DNA of 12,948 bases from an uncultured Oscillospiraceae bacterium (GCA_902489595.1 CABUAS010000049.1:1-12948); one strand, 5' to 3'. Positions 1 through 7,224 are shown, counted from the stretch's first letter. The notes: generated from the letters alone by a model not told the origin. Numbers and translations: made by a program.

Positions 1-52
1 CGAGTGGGTGCCGTACATAGGTACTGCCCCCGAGTAAAAGGCAAAAAACGCC

Positions 53-87
53 AAATCCCTAAGAAACTCGACGTTTCTTAGGGATTT
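53..87. repeat. Perfect 15-bp inverted repeat hairpin
   Basis: Arms at 53-67 and 73-87 are exact reverse complements, with a 5-nt centre at 68-72. No T-run follows on either strand, so it is not a textbook intrinsic terminator, although it could still end transcription or act as a processing site. To its left, 1-52 shows no supportable gene. It holds only short complementary bits (GTAC at both 18-21 and 22-30, and GGC/GCC around 40-52). The hairpin sits directly before the larger nested structure at 89-219. Confidence 0.6.
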
Positions 88-88
88 C

Positions 89-219
89 AATAACGTTATT
101 ACAAAACGGGTCGTCGGGGGTGCGGGTGTCCTGTGGACACCTCTGCGAAGCAGAAGCACCGACCGAGCCGAAAGGTGAGACCGCCGACCCCTACGGTAAT
201 GTAATTACCATAACGTATT
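89..219 (+). ncRNA. Nested branched fold; candidate structured RNA or dispersed palindromic repeat
   Basis: Several pairings nest within one another. The outer stem is 89-99 with 210-219 (one bulged A at 93). Next comes a 10-bp stem, 108-117 with 181-190 (one mismatch), then 119-123 with 156-160. This last stem encloses two perfect hairpins: 125-131/135-141 (7 bp, 3-nt loop) and 142-146/150-154 (5 bp, GAA loop). A short stem 167-169/174-176 is capped by GAAA, and 195-200/204-209 is another perfect 6-bp hairpin. The GNRA-like loop and its G-U closing pair favour the plus strand as the RNA. No known riboswitch or RNA family is recognised. The GC-rich palindromic texture also fits a dispersed intergenic repeat of Clostridia, which would need a genome search to tell apart. 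Confidence 0.35.
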
Positions 220-229
220 TAACTTCGGC

Positions 230-243
230 GTGGTTCTGACCAC
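230..243. repeat. Small 5-bp hairpin in the left intergenic region
   Basis: GTGGT at 230-234 pairs with ACCAC at 239-243 across TCTG. It lies between the nested fold and the hairpin at 261-282, and is itself flanked by loosely complementary ACTTC (222-226) and GAAGT (258-262). Function unknown. Confidence 0.3.
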
Positions 244-260
244 TTTATCGACAGTCTGAA

Positions 261-282
261 GTAAGGGTGTTGACACCCTTAC
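261..282 (-). terminator. Hairpin just after the fumarase beta gene; possible terminator
   Basis: A perfect 10-bp inverted repeat (261-270 with 273-282, TG centre) begins 5 nt past the TAA stop of the minus-strand fumarase gene. Its position suits a transcript end for that operon. However, the minus strand beyond it reads TTCAGACTG with no U-run, so it may instead protect the 3' end or terminate weakly. Confidence 0.4.
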
Positions 283-287
283 CTATA

Positions 288-815
288 TTATCTTTTAAAA
301 ATATTGCCGCCGCGGCAGTCTATAGCGACTGTGAGCGGAAAATTTTCAAATGTGAGCTTTTTTACGGATTCACAGCCGAGATCATCATAGGCAATGACAT
401 CGCAGGTTTTGATACATTTTGATGCAAGCGCACCTGCACCGCCGATTGCGCAGAGATATACTGCTTTATTTCTTACAATCGCATCACATACGGCGTCGTT
501 TCTTTCGCCTTTACCTATCATTGCGACAACGCCTTTGTCAAGCAGCAGCGGTGCAAAAACATCCATCCTGCCGGAAGTTGTAGGACCGCAGGAGCCAACG
601 GCAAGATTTTCGGGAGCAGGAGTAGGGCCTGCATAATAAATTACTGCACCGTTTAAATCATACGGCAAATCATCATTATTTTCTATTGCGGAAACTATTC
701 TTTTATGGGCGGCATCACGGGAAGTATAAACTGTTCCCGAAAGGACAACTCTGTCACCTGATGAAAGCTTCGTCGCATATTCTTTTAACTGAGAAGTATT
801 TAAAATGTATTCCAT
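288..815 (-). CDS. Fumarate hydratase (class I) / L-tartrate dehydratase, beta subunit
   Basis: This 175-aa protein matches the C-terminal (beta) half of iron-sulfur class I hydro-lyases, which interconvert fumarate and L-malate (or dehydrate tartrate). Family signatures are GTVYTSRDAAHKR at residues 27-39, AGPTPAPE at 62-69 and GSCGPTTSGRMD at 74-85. The length is close to the usual stand-alone beta subunit. The 4Fe-4S cluster lies on the alpha subunit, so this protein should not be active alone. No alpha gene is present anywhere in the window, although the two are usually adjacent. The ATG overlaps the upstream coiled-coil stop as TAATG. The nearest SD-like AAGGA is too distant, so translation is probably by coupling. 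Fumarase versus tartrate dehydratase cannot be settled from this subunit. Confidence 0.88.
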   Translation of the reverse strand: MEYILNTSQLKEYATKLSSGDRVVLSGTVYTSRDAAHKRIVSAIENNDDLPYDLNGAVIYYAGPTPAPENLAVGSCGPTTSGRMDVFAPLLLDKGVVAMIGKGERNDAVCDAIVRNKAVYLCAIGGAGALASKCIKTCDVIAYDDLGCESVKKLTFENFPLTVAIDCRGGNIFKR

Positions 816-1036
816 TATCTGTTTTGCAATTCCTTTTTAAGTTTTTCATTTTCTTCTTCAAGCGCCTGCAAAACCGCAATATTTCTTGCAAGTTCACGGT
901 TTGCCTCTTTAAGCTGAAAATCAAGATTTGAATTAACAATTTCAAGCCGCTGACATTCAAAATTAACATCTTCAAGAGCCGCCATAAGCCTTGAAATTTT
1001 TTCTTTTAATCGCTCAATATCATTTAATTCTGACAC
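815..1036 (-). CDS. Small coiled-coil protein, unknown function
   Basis: This 73-aa protein is almost entirely predicted heptad-type helix, rich in Leu, Glu, Lys and Asn, and ends in EEENEKLKKELQNR. It has no signal peptide or membrane segment. I do not recognise a family; its shape resembles small cytoplasmic coiled-coil scaffolds or adaptors. The start is GTG at 1034-1036, supported by a strong SD (AGAGGTG, plus coordinates 1044-1050) with a 7-nt spacer. Its TAA stop shares one base with the fumarase beta ATG, so the two genes are translationally coupled in one operon. It occupies the position where the fumarase alpha subunit would be expected. No convincing promoter is seen upstream. The reading frame and RBS make it a real gene; its role is open. 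Confidence 0.75.
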   Translation of the reverse strand: MSELNDIERLKEKISRLMAALEDVNFECQRLEIVNSNLDFQLKEANRELARNIAVLQALEEENEKLKKELQNR

Positions 1037-1112
1037 TTATGGTCACCTCTTTGATTTTAGTATGCAGAAGGGCACGAATACCCTCCCCTAAGGAATTTTT
1101 TGAATTTTGTGC

Positions 1113-1134
1113 GGGTCGATGATGACATCGTCCC
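1113..1134. repeat. Palindromic intergenic hairpin
   Basis: GGG-T-CGATG at 1113-1121 pairs with CATCG-T-CCC at 1126-1134 around ATGA, with a single T-T mismatch. GC-rich units of this kind in otherwise AT-rich spacers are typical of dispersed intergenic repeats in Clostridia. That is from general memory of such genomes, not a search. It lies between the parvulin terminator and the coiled-coil RBS. Confidence 0.35.
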
Positions 1135-1173
1135 CTGCGAAAGTTTTTAATTTGCAGCGCATCGGTAGCAATA

Positions 1174-1203
1174 CTATAAAAGGGAGGGACTTAAACCCTC
1201 CCT
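1174..1203 (-). terminator. Intrinsic terminator of the first parvulin gene
   Basis: A perfect 8-bp GC-rich stem (1196-1203 with 1181-1188, 7-nt loop) is followed on the minus strand by TTTTATAGT. It starts 7 nt after the stop codon of the 1210-2901 gene. This should separate the foldase transcript from the coiled-coil/fumarase operon downstream. Confidence 0.85.
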
Positions 1204-1209
1204 AAAAAA

Positions 1210-2901
1210 TTACATATCAATATCTGTATCTATTTCAATATAGCGTGAACCGAACCAATTAAGTTTTGCTGAATAAGCATCCTGTAATTTTTCTGCCTCT
1301 GTTTTTGAATCTTCGGCAGTGAGTGCCTGCTCTGCATTATAATACCACACTTTTTCGTCAGCTGTACCGTCAAAATACATTACATGATAGCCGTATTCTG
1401 ATTTCACAATGGCTGTATCACCGACCGAACGGTTATCAAAGCACCACGTATTGAACGGTGCAACCATCTGACCGGGATAAACATTTTCATAAAGTCCGCC
1501 GTTGCTTGCAGAACCGTCTGCTGAATTAGCCTTTGCAAGTTCAGCAAAACTTTCAGCAGTCTTTTCACCGCTGTTATACTGATTTAAAATATCCTGTGCC
1601 TTAGCATAAGCATCTGCCCACTGCTCATCTGTTGCAGTTTTTGCTGACGCACTGCTGTCTGTTGTATCAACAGGGCTGATAAGAATATGGCGTACATTAA
1701 TCAGATTAGCGTCTGAAAGCGTTGCAGGTGAAAGAATATAAACAACTGATGTTGAATACTGATATGACTCGCCGGCTTTTCTGTCTGCACTGAAAAGCCA
1801 GTCAAGACCCGGATAAGTATGTTCTTCATCTTCAGAATGCTCTTCACCCTCGGCGTGATTATGCTCTGCCGTTGCGATAGCAAAACCGCCGCTTATCAAT
1901 GCTGACCTTCTTGCCTGAAGATAAGTTGATGCGCCGTCTTCTGCATAATATGACTTATCAAAACCTTCTTCTGCATACTCTGCTGCAAGTTCGGTAAAAT
2001 TAGAACCGTCTGCATTCAGTTTGCCTGCAAATTCTTTTGCAATATCTTCTGTTGAAGCCTCAAAGAGCCTGATGTCAACTGACTGTAAATCATCAAGATG
2101 TTCATCTTTATAAGCGTTTACTTCTTCTTCAGTATACTCTTTTGCAGTAACTTCGTCACTGAGAGTCTGGCTGTAGTTCTGTGCAATATAAGCACGTGTT
2201 GCCTCACGGCGGTAAACAGATTCTGTAACACCCTTGCCGAGTGCTCTTACAAGATAGCCTGAAAGAGTATAACCGTATTTTTCAGCCTGTTCTTTGAACT
2301 GTGACATTGTTTCATCAAGTTCGCTCTGCTGTTCTTCTGTAATTTCAGGTTCTTCACCGTTATTTGCTTTTACAGCCTCATTATAATAAGTATATGTTGT
2401 TTTGATTGATTCAACTACCTGATCCTGCATATGCTGTGCCCATGTTACAACTTCGTTATCTTCATTAGTTGTTTTCTGAGCAGAAAGTTTCTTTTCAAAA
2501 TCAACATCAAGACCTGCATCGGCAGGGTCAAGACCATACTGCTCATACTGCTGCTGAGTTGACTTTAAACTGTTATATGTTGTTGCATAATAATAGTTAT
2601 AAACAGAAACAGGAATTTTAATTTTATCGCCGTCTTCATTTGAAACTGTTACTGCTGTAATACCTGTTGTCCACTGCAGTGTTGAGTGAATAAAACCTTT
2701 GCGGACTGCACCTGTTGCAACATAGGTTACAAGCAGTGCAAGCACAACAATAACTGCAACTGCCGACTTGATAGCCTTTGCGGTATTTTGTGCAATTTTT
2801 ACTTTAGGCAGTTTTGCACCTTTTACTTTTTTTGATTTTTCCTTACCGGAGGAAATTGAACCCCCAGCAAGAATATCATCATTGATTTCTTTTTTTGCCA
2901 T
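1210..2901 (-). CDS. Membrane-anchored parvulin-type peptidyl-prolyl isomerase (paralog 1)
   Basis: This 563-aa extracytoplasmic foldase has SurA/PrsA-like architecture. A Lys-rich cytoplasmic tail (1-42) precedes one transmembrane helix (about 43-66), a long helical SurA-N-like chaperone region (about 80-290) and a C-terminal rotamase domain (about 401-512). The rotamase keeps NVRHILI at its start and EYGYHVMYF at its end, the conserved His positions of parvulins. No lipobox Cys is present, so unlike PrsA it is anchored by an uncleaved helix. A His/Asp/Glu-rich insert at 347-361 (H347, H349, H355, H361) looks able to bind metal. The start ATG has AAGGATG about 8 nt upstream. It is a tandem paralog of the next gene; both share DWLFSAD before the rotamase. 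Likely role: isomerising prolines and folding secreted proteins. Confidence 0.9.
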   Translation of the reverse strand: MAKKEINDDILAGGSISSGKEKSKKVKGAKLPKVKIAQNTAKAIKSAVAVIVVLALLVTYVATGAVRKGFIHSTLQWTTGITAVTVSNEDGDKIKIPVSVYNYYYATTYNSLKSTQQQYEQYGLDPADAGLDVDFEKKLSAQKTTNEDNEVVTWAQHMQDQVVESIKTTYTYYNEAVKANNGEEPEITEEQQSELDETMSQFKEQAEKYGYTLSGYLVRALGKGVTESVYRREATRAYIAQNYSQTLSDEVTAKEYTEEEVNAYKDEHLDDLQSVDIRLFEASTEDIAKEFAGKLNADGSNFTELAAEYAEEGFDKSYYAEDGASTYLQARRSALISGGFAIATAEHNHAEGEEHSEDEEHTYPGLDWLFSADRKAGESYQYSTSVVYILSPATLSDANLINVRHILISPVDTTDSSASAKTATDEQWADAYAKAQDILNQYNSGEKTAESFAELAKANSADGSASNGGLYENVYPGQMVAPFNTWCFDNRSVGDTAIVKSEYGYHVMYFDGTADEKVWYYNAEQALTAEDSKTEAEKLQDAYSAKLNWFGSRYIEIDTDIDM

Positions 2902-2966
2902 GATTTTATCATCCTTAAAAATTAGAAAATTTCATATGCCTGCACAAACCGTACAAGCCTACAAGT

Positions 2967-2995
2967 ATTTTACACTAATATTCAAAATATTACAA
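2967..2995 (-). promoter_or_regulatory. Likely sigma-A promoter for parvulin paralog 1
   Basis: On the minus strand, TTGTAA (-35, 2990-2995) and TAAAAT (-10, 2967-2972) are separated by exactly 17 bp, upstream of the ATG at 2901. It lies in the 111-bp gap between the two paralogs, implying that the downstream copy can be transcribed separately. No terminator is seen between the copies, so read-through is also possible. Confidence 0.55.
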
Positions 2996-3012
2996 GTACA
3001 TTTTTCAACAAA

Positions 3013-4878
3013 TTAATTTGCAGTATTCTGAGAACTGCTTTGATCAGCCGTTGAAGACGGTTTTGCAACCTTTGTCTTGCTGATTGCTTTATGCTCTTTG
3101 ACTTCTGCATTATCAATTTCTGCCTGCTGATTTTCTGTCATCAAATCTGTCTGAGCATTATATTTCCATGACGGGCCGTCAAAAATGAAATACATAATAT
3201 GATAGCCGTATTCACTCTTAACAATATCTACATCGCCTGCTTTACGGGCTTTATCTGTTGCCCAGCCCTCAAATTCCGAAACCATCCGGCCGAGAGTTAC
3301 ACCCTCATATGCGCCGCCGTAAAGACCGCTTGAACCTTTTGAAGTTGACTCTGTATCTTCGCTGTACTCCTCGGCAAGAAGCGCAAAAGACTTTTCTGTT
3401 TTTTCGCCGTTATTGTATTCGGCAAGAATTTCATCTGCTTTTGCTTTCGCCGTGTTCCACTCTTCTTCTGTATATTCTGTTTCAGTCTGCTGTGTATCTG
3501 ACGAATTATCTGCACTGTCACCGCTGTCTGCTTTATCGGGAATAATCAGAATATGACGCACCGAATATACCTCTTCTTCATCAAGCTGAGCTTCTCCGGT
3601 TTTAAGAATGATTGCTGCTGCGCCGTTATCCTCACTGAGATAATAATTTACAGAACCTATCGGAGTATCTGCACTGAAAAGCCAGTCGCCTATTTCTTTG
3701 CCGTAATATGTTTCAATATTCGTTTTTCTTTCGGTATTTTCCATTGATTCGGTAATTGCCGATACAGCAGAATCTTCATCTTCAAAATAACCCATTGAAA
3801 TATACTGGTCGATAAAGTCTTTTGAAGCCTCCGGCAAAATGGTTTTCATATCATCAACACTTGAAATCCGGCTCATATAGCCTTTGATTTTTTCAAGGCT
3901 CTGCGCTTTCGTTTCTTCACTTGTTGTATCATAAGGCGTTTCAATCAGAGCGAATGAGCAAGACATATACTTCTCTTTATTCTCATTAAAAAACGCCTCA
4001 ACATCTTCATCAGAAGGTCTTTCGTCTATCATCATCTGATTGAAATAAGTGTTTACGATAAGCACTCTTTCAAGATAGGAGCGAAGCGTTGCAACGCCGC
4101 AGTTTTCGCCGTAAACCTGCTTTACATATTCATTAACGCTTTTACCCGAATTTGCAGCATTCTCCTCTAAACCTTCAATCTGCTGATTAATCATTTCTTC
4201 CTGTTCTTCTGTAAGGGTTATGCCTGCTTTTTTACCTTTTTCGTAATAAACCATTATATTTTTAATTCTTGAAATAGTATCAATTTTAAACTTTTCAAGC
4301 CATGTAATCTGATTGCCGTTTTCATCTTCGGTATACTGCTGTGAATAATCTTTAGCAGTATCAAGATTATTATAGCCGTACGAAGCATACTGCTCTGCCT
4401 CATAAACTACTGTTGAATAAAAATAATCGTACATACCGACAGAAACATCTGTTTCGCCGACTGTTAATGCTATATTGCCGGGGTTCATTTTTTCTTCGGA
4501 ATTCGGCACTGTATAATAACGCACGCCGAAGAAAATCAGCACTGCCGCAATAATAACGCCCAAAAGCACACCGAAAATAATTTTAATCGGCGTTTTTCTA
4601 ACTGTAATAGTTGCCGTATCATTTTTATTCACGGCAGAAGAATTGAACGCCTCTGATTTTTCAACGCTCGGAATATCAAGTTCAAAACCGCCTTTAAGGT
4701 CAAGGCTGTCATCAAGGGTGGGAACTTCTGCATCAAATTTCCAGTCAGAACCTTCGTTTTGGTCAGAAATTTCATCATCAGAATTAACAGCATCACCATT
4801 CAAAACGGCAGTTTCACTGCTTTCACGCTCATCAATTTCTTCACCGTTTAAATCTTTTTCAAAATCTTTTTCGCTCAT
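3013..4878 (-). CDS. Membrane-anchored parvulin-type peptidyl-prolyl isomerase (paralog 2)
   Basis: This 621-aa protein has the same design as its downstream neighbour. It has an acidic cytoplasmic tail of about 97 residues (27 Asp/Glu against about 7 Lys/Arg in 1-90), one transmembrane helix (about 98-120), a helical chaperone-like region (about 140-310), the shared DWLFSAD motif (398-404) and a C-terminal rotamase domain (about 436-568). VRHILIIP and EYGYHIMYF mark the rotamase ends. A Ser/Thr/Gln-rich tail follows. The start is set at ATG 4876-4878 because AAGGAG lies 7 nt upstream (plus coordinates 4886-4891). A start at 4920 would add 14 residues, has no SD and would overlap the -10 box. 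There is no lipobox. It is probably an extracytoplasmic foldase; the paralogs have diverged considerably outside the shared motifs. Confidence 0.9.
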   Translation of the reverse strand: MSEKDFEKDLNGEEIDERESSETAVLNGDAVNSDDEISDQNEGSDWKFDAEVPTLDDSLDLKGGFELDIPSVEKSEAFNSSAVNKNDTATITVRKTPIKIIFGVLLGVIIAAVLIFFGVRYYTVPNSEEKMNPGNIALTVGETDVSVGMYDYFYSTVVYEAEQYASYGYNNLDTAKDYSQQYTEDENGNQITWLEKFKIDTISRIKNIMVYYEKGKKAGITLTEEQEEMINQQIEGLEENAANSGKSVNEYVKQVYGENCGVATLRSYLERVLIVNTYFNQMMIDERPSDEDVEAFFNENKEKYMSCSFALIETPYDTTSEETKAQSLEKIKGYMSRISSVDDMKTILPEASKDFIDQYISMGYFEDEDSAVSAITESMENTERKTNIETYYGKEIGDWLFSADTPIGSVNYYLSEDNGAAAIILKTGEAQLDEEEVYSVRHILIIPDKADSGDSADNSSDTQQTETEYTEEEWNTAKAKADEILAEYNNGEKTEKSFALLAEEYSEDTESTSKGSSGLYGGAYEGVTLGRMVSEFEGWATDKARKAGDVDIVKSEYGYHIMYFIFDGPSWKYNAQTDLMTENQQAEIDNAEVKEHKAISKTKVAKPSSTADQSSSQNTAN

Positions 4879-4911
4879 AAGAACACTCCTTATCGGATAA
4901 AATACCATATT

Positions 4912-4940
4912 ATTATACATTATAACAAAAAACTTTTCAA
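4912..4940 (-). promoter_or_regulatory. Sigma-A promoter for parvulin paralog 2
   Basis: On the minus strand, TTGAAA (4935-4940) and a consensus TATAAT (4912-4917) are 17 bp apart, about 34 bp ahead of the start codon. A second TATAAT at 4919-4924 is too close to this -35 to serve it. Confidence 0.75.
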
Positions 4941-4993
4941 CCTCTAATAATGTAAACGGTTTATAAATGCAGTATTAACAAAAATTTATACTA

Positions 4994-5022
4994 TTGAAAA
5001 ATGATAAGTTTTGTAGTATTAT
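4994..5022 (+). promoter_or_regulatory. Sigma-A promoter for the O-antigen ligase-like gene
   Basis: TTGAAA at 4994-4999 and TATTAT at 5017-5022 are spaced 17 bp apart, with the ATG at 5084. It is divergent from the parvulin promoter at 4912-4940. The 5' leader of roughly 55 nt shows no obvious structured element. Confidence 0.65.
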
Positions 5023-5083
5023 GTAAAAGTATTAATATGCTAAAAATCGAATTATAGAAATTTATTAAATAAGGATTTAATAT

Positions 5084-6508
5084 ATGAGTAAAAAAATAGA
5101 TGCTTTGAAGGCACGCTACAGCGAAAACCCCGGCTGGTGCTGGCTTGAAGCAATTATACTGTTTTTTCCCATTCTGCCCGAATATGTAAGCCCGTTTTTG
5201 CTTTTTATCGGTTTCATTGTTTTTAAGCGGCAGTGGACAAAAGAAGGCAGAAAGGCAAAAGTCGGCACTCTCGGAAAACTTGAAATTGCTTTTATGTCGC
5301 TTGCACTGATAAGCACACTTTGGTCGGGCACAAAACTTGATACTCTCGGCACGGCAGGTTTATGGTGGGGAATGTTTCTTGTGCAGGTTATGATATATAA
5401 TCTCGGCACAACGCGGAAAAGAATTGACAGAATTCTTAAATTAATAGTATACGGCGGAGTTGTAAACAGCATATGCGGCACAATTCAGATCTGTACGCAT
5501 ATGCTTAACAAATTCGGCTATATAAGTGATAAATTTGTTTTTGTAACACCGTTTTATAAGTCTTTGGACAAAGCAGTATACACATGGCTGCCTTTTCAGA
5601 TTAAAACAAACACTTTTTCAGACAGAGCAAGCGGATTTTTCTCAAACCCGAATCTGCTTGCAACATATCTGATATTCGCATACCCGATTTCAATTTACCT
5701 TTTCCTTAATGCAAAAAACAAAAAAGAAAAAATTACATACTTCATTTTTAATCTTCTTATCTGCGCCGGCATCAGTTCAACGCTTACAAGGGCAGGCTGT
5801 CTGATTGCACTGCTCGGCTGGATATTTATGTTTGCAGTGCTTGCAAAACGGCACTGGAAACAGCTTTTAACAATTATTATGCCGACTGCGGCGATTATAA
5901 TACCATCTATTTTAACAAGATACGGAATTATATTCAAAGTTAAAAATACGCCTGTAAATAACAGTAATGTTGTTATTCCCACCCCGAGCGTTACGGTTAA
6001 TAACCCCGAACCGAAAAAATCAACTGATGCTCATTTTGAAATATGGGAAAGCACATTTGACTACATTATTCACAGTGTAAAAACTTTTATCGGCGGTCTT
6101 GGTTTCGGCTGTGAAAGCACGGGAATTATGCTGACTACAACTTACAATTTAAACAAGCCCCATGCACATAATTTTGTGCTTGAAATATGGTCTGAACTCG
6201 GCATAATCGGCGTTATACTGCTGGCAGTAATTATTCTGTGTGCCTTCGGCAAACTGCTTGAAATAAATGCAAACAACGGCAAAAAGTTTGACCTTGTATT
6301 CTGCGTATTTACAAGCCTGCTGCTGCTTTTGCTTTTCGGGCTTACAGACTATATTTTCAATTCTCCGAAACAGATTATACTGTTTATGATATTAATGGGT
6401 CTTACGCAGGCAATCAGCCAGTGCTACGAAAAAACGCTTATAAAATCACCTGATGATTTTATAAAAGTCACCGAAAGGGATTTAAAAAGCGTTACACATT
6501 TGAAATAA
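5084..6508 (+). CDS. O-antigen ligase / polysaccharide polymerase-type membrane protein (Wzy/WaaL superfamily)
   Basis: This 474-aa polytopic inner-membrane protein has about ten hydrophobic segments. The family pattern is clear: RASGFFSNPNLLATYL (181-196), STLTRAGCLIALLGW (231-246), a large extracytoplasmic loop with a Pro/Asn-rich stretch (about 287-315), and the diagnostic HAHNFVLEIWSELGIIGV (360-377). Relatives transfer or polymerise undecaprenyl-linked glycans on the outer face of the membrane. In a Gram-positive cell this would serve wall teichoic-like, capsular or glycoprotein glycans; the substrate is unknown. Start: AAGGAT at 5071-5076, 7 nt before the ATG. It is monocistronic with its own promoter and terminator. 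No glycosyltransferase or flippase genes are nearby, so it is not inside a recognisable polysaccharide cluster. Confidence 0.85.
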   Translation: MSKKIDALKARYSENPGWCWLEAIILFFPILPEYVSPFLLFIGFIVFKRQWTKEGRKAKVGTLGKLEIAFMSLALISTLWSGTKLDTLGTAGLWWGMFLVQVMIYNLGTTRKRIDRILKLIVYGGVVNSICGTIQICTHMLNKFGYISDKFVFVTPFYKSLDKAVYTWLPFQIKTNTFSDRASGFFSNPNLLATYLIFAYPISIYLFLNAKNKKEKITYFIFNLLICAGISSTLTRAGCLIALLGWIFMFAVLAKRHWKQLLTIIMPTAAIIIPSILTRYGIIFKVKNTPVNNSNVVIPTPSVTVNNPEPKKSTDAHFEIWESTFDYIIHSVKTFIGGLGFGCESTGIMLTTTYNLNKPHAHNFVLEIWSELGIIGVILLAVIILCAFGKLLEINANNGKKFDLVFCVFTSLLLLLLFGLTDYIFNSPKQIILFMILMGLTQAISQCYEKTLIKSPDDFIKVTERDLKSVTHLK

Positions 6509-6524
6509 TTTATATCAGAGCAAC

Positions 6525-6555
6525 AAAAAGGAGCTGTTTTTTACAGCCCCTTTTT
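6525..6555. terminator. Bidirectional intrinsic terminator between convergent genes
   Basis: A stem of 6530-6537 with 6543-6550 (one A-C mismatch, T5 loop) is flanked by A5 at 6525-6529 and T5 at 6551-6555. It therefore has a U-tract on both strands. It serves the ligase-like gene ending at 6508 and the minus-strand radical SAM gene ending at 6557. Confidence 0.85.
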
Positions 6556-6556
6556 A

Positions 6557-7168
6557 TTATCTGCCGTTGTCAAATGAACGCAGGCGGAATGTTGCGCCGC
6601 ATTCTTCGCAAAGTTTTCTTGATGCCTCAATATCTTCTTTTGAAATAACATCAACAACCGTCATATGCACCTCTGTGCCGAGAGCGACACAGTCTTTTGT
6701 AAATTTAAGAAGTACAGGGAAAGCCTCACCCGGGAAAATATTTCGTGTAATTTTATCATATTTTTCAGACGACGGGTCATTGAGTGACACGGAAACAATA
6801 TCAAAAACTCTGCATATCTCCCCTGCTGTTGAACGCTTGTTAATCAAATCGGAAAGCCCGTTTGTGTTAAGTCTTAATTTCATTTTCGGAAATTTCTCTT
6901 TAAGATATTCTGCCGATTTGATAAGATTTTCAAAAGCGTTTGTGGGTTCGCCGTAACCGCAGAAAACAGACTCTTTTACATCTGAAAAATCATAATTGTC
7001 AATCGCATTTTTTATATCATCAAAGGTCGGCTCCTCATCGTGCCACAAGCGCTTAGCCTCGCCTACTGCATCGCCCTTTGAGCGTATACAAAACGCACAG
7101 TTGCACGGGCATTTATTTGTTATATTGAAATATGTTCCGCCTTCAAGTGTATAAATAATTTCAGACAC
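6557..7168 (-). CDS. Radical SAM protein, TatD-associated type
   Basis: This 203-aa protein is a compact radical SAM enzyme. The cluster-binding CX3CX2C is C20, C24 and C27 (with an extra C22), within NITNKCPCNCAFCIRS. GYGEPT is the SAM-contacting GGE-like motif, and LNTNGL and VSVSLNDPS follow the usual barrel strands. Length and sequence fit the small family often found beside tatD (TatD-family-associated radical SAM), whose substrate is not established. No tatD gene is in this window. The start is chosen as GTG at 7166-7168 because AGGAG lies 8 nt upstream. The longer GTG at 7177 abuts that SD and could not use it. It is transcribed divergently from the MocR gene, from an overlapping promoter. 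Confidence 0.85.
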   Translation of the reverse strand: MSEIIYTLEGGTYFNITNKCPCNCAFCIRSKGDAVGEAKRLWHDEEPTFDDIKNAIDNYDFSDVKESVFCGYGEPTNAFENLIKSAEYLKEKFPKMKLRLNTNGLSDLINKRSTAGEICRVFDIVSVSLNDPSSEKYDKITRNIFPGEAFPVLLKFTKDCVALGTEVHMTVVDVISKEDIEASRKLCEECGATFRLRSFDNGR

Positions 7169-7185
7169 AAAAATCACTCCTACTG

Positions 7186-7214
7186 TTGATTATTTTACAG
7201 AAATAATATACAAT
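7186..7214 (+). promoter_or_regulatory. Promoter of the MocR gene
   Basis: TTGATT at 7186-7191 and TACAAT at 7209-7214 are 17 bp apart, on the plus strand ahead of the ATG at 7267. The -10 box is the left arm of the palindrome 7208-7224. Confidence 0.6.
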
Positions 7215-7224
7215 AAAATTGTAT
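7208..7224. promoter_or_regulatory. 17-bp palindrome over both -10 boxes; candidate operator
   Basis: ATACAAT-AAA-ATTGTAT is a perfect palindrome with 7-bp arms. Each arm contains a TACAAT -10 hexamer, one for each divergent promoter. A regulator bound here would block both promoters at once. The adjacent MocR protein is the natural candidate, although MocR sites are often direct repeats. Confidence 0.5.

Noticed and set aside
1..52. Possible end of a gene running off the left edge
   Set aside because: Frames are open by chance over this short length, but there is no recognisable protein family and no start or SD. It reads more like structured spacer.
231..242. tRNA T-arm-like sequence TGGTTCTGACCA
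   Set aside because: The loop is only 4 nt and there is no acceptor, D or anticodon arm around it.
394..636. Plus-strand open frame opposite the fumarase beta gene
   Set aside because: It lies wholly inside a well-supported minus-strand gene, has no SD, and its composition is that of an antisense shadow. The same applies to other antisense frames such as 5116-5481, 6567-6956 and 9707-9916.
754..975. Minus-strand 73-aa frame overlapping the coiled-coil gene
   Set aside because: It is a shifted frame of the coiled-coil gene. The 815-1036 frame has the good SD and the TAATG coupling to fumarase beta.
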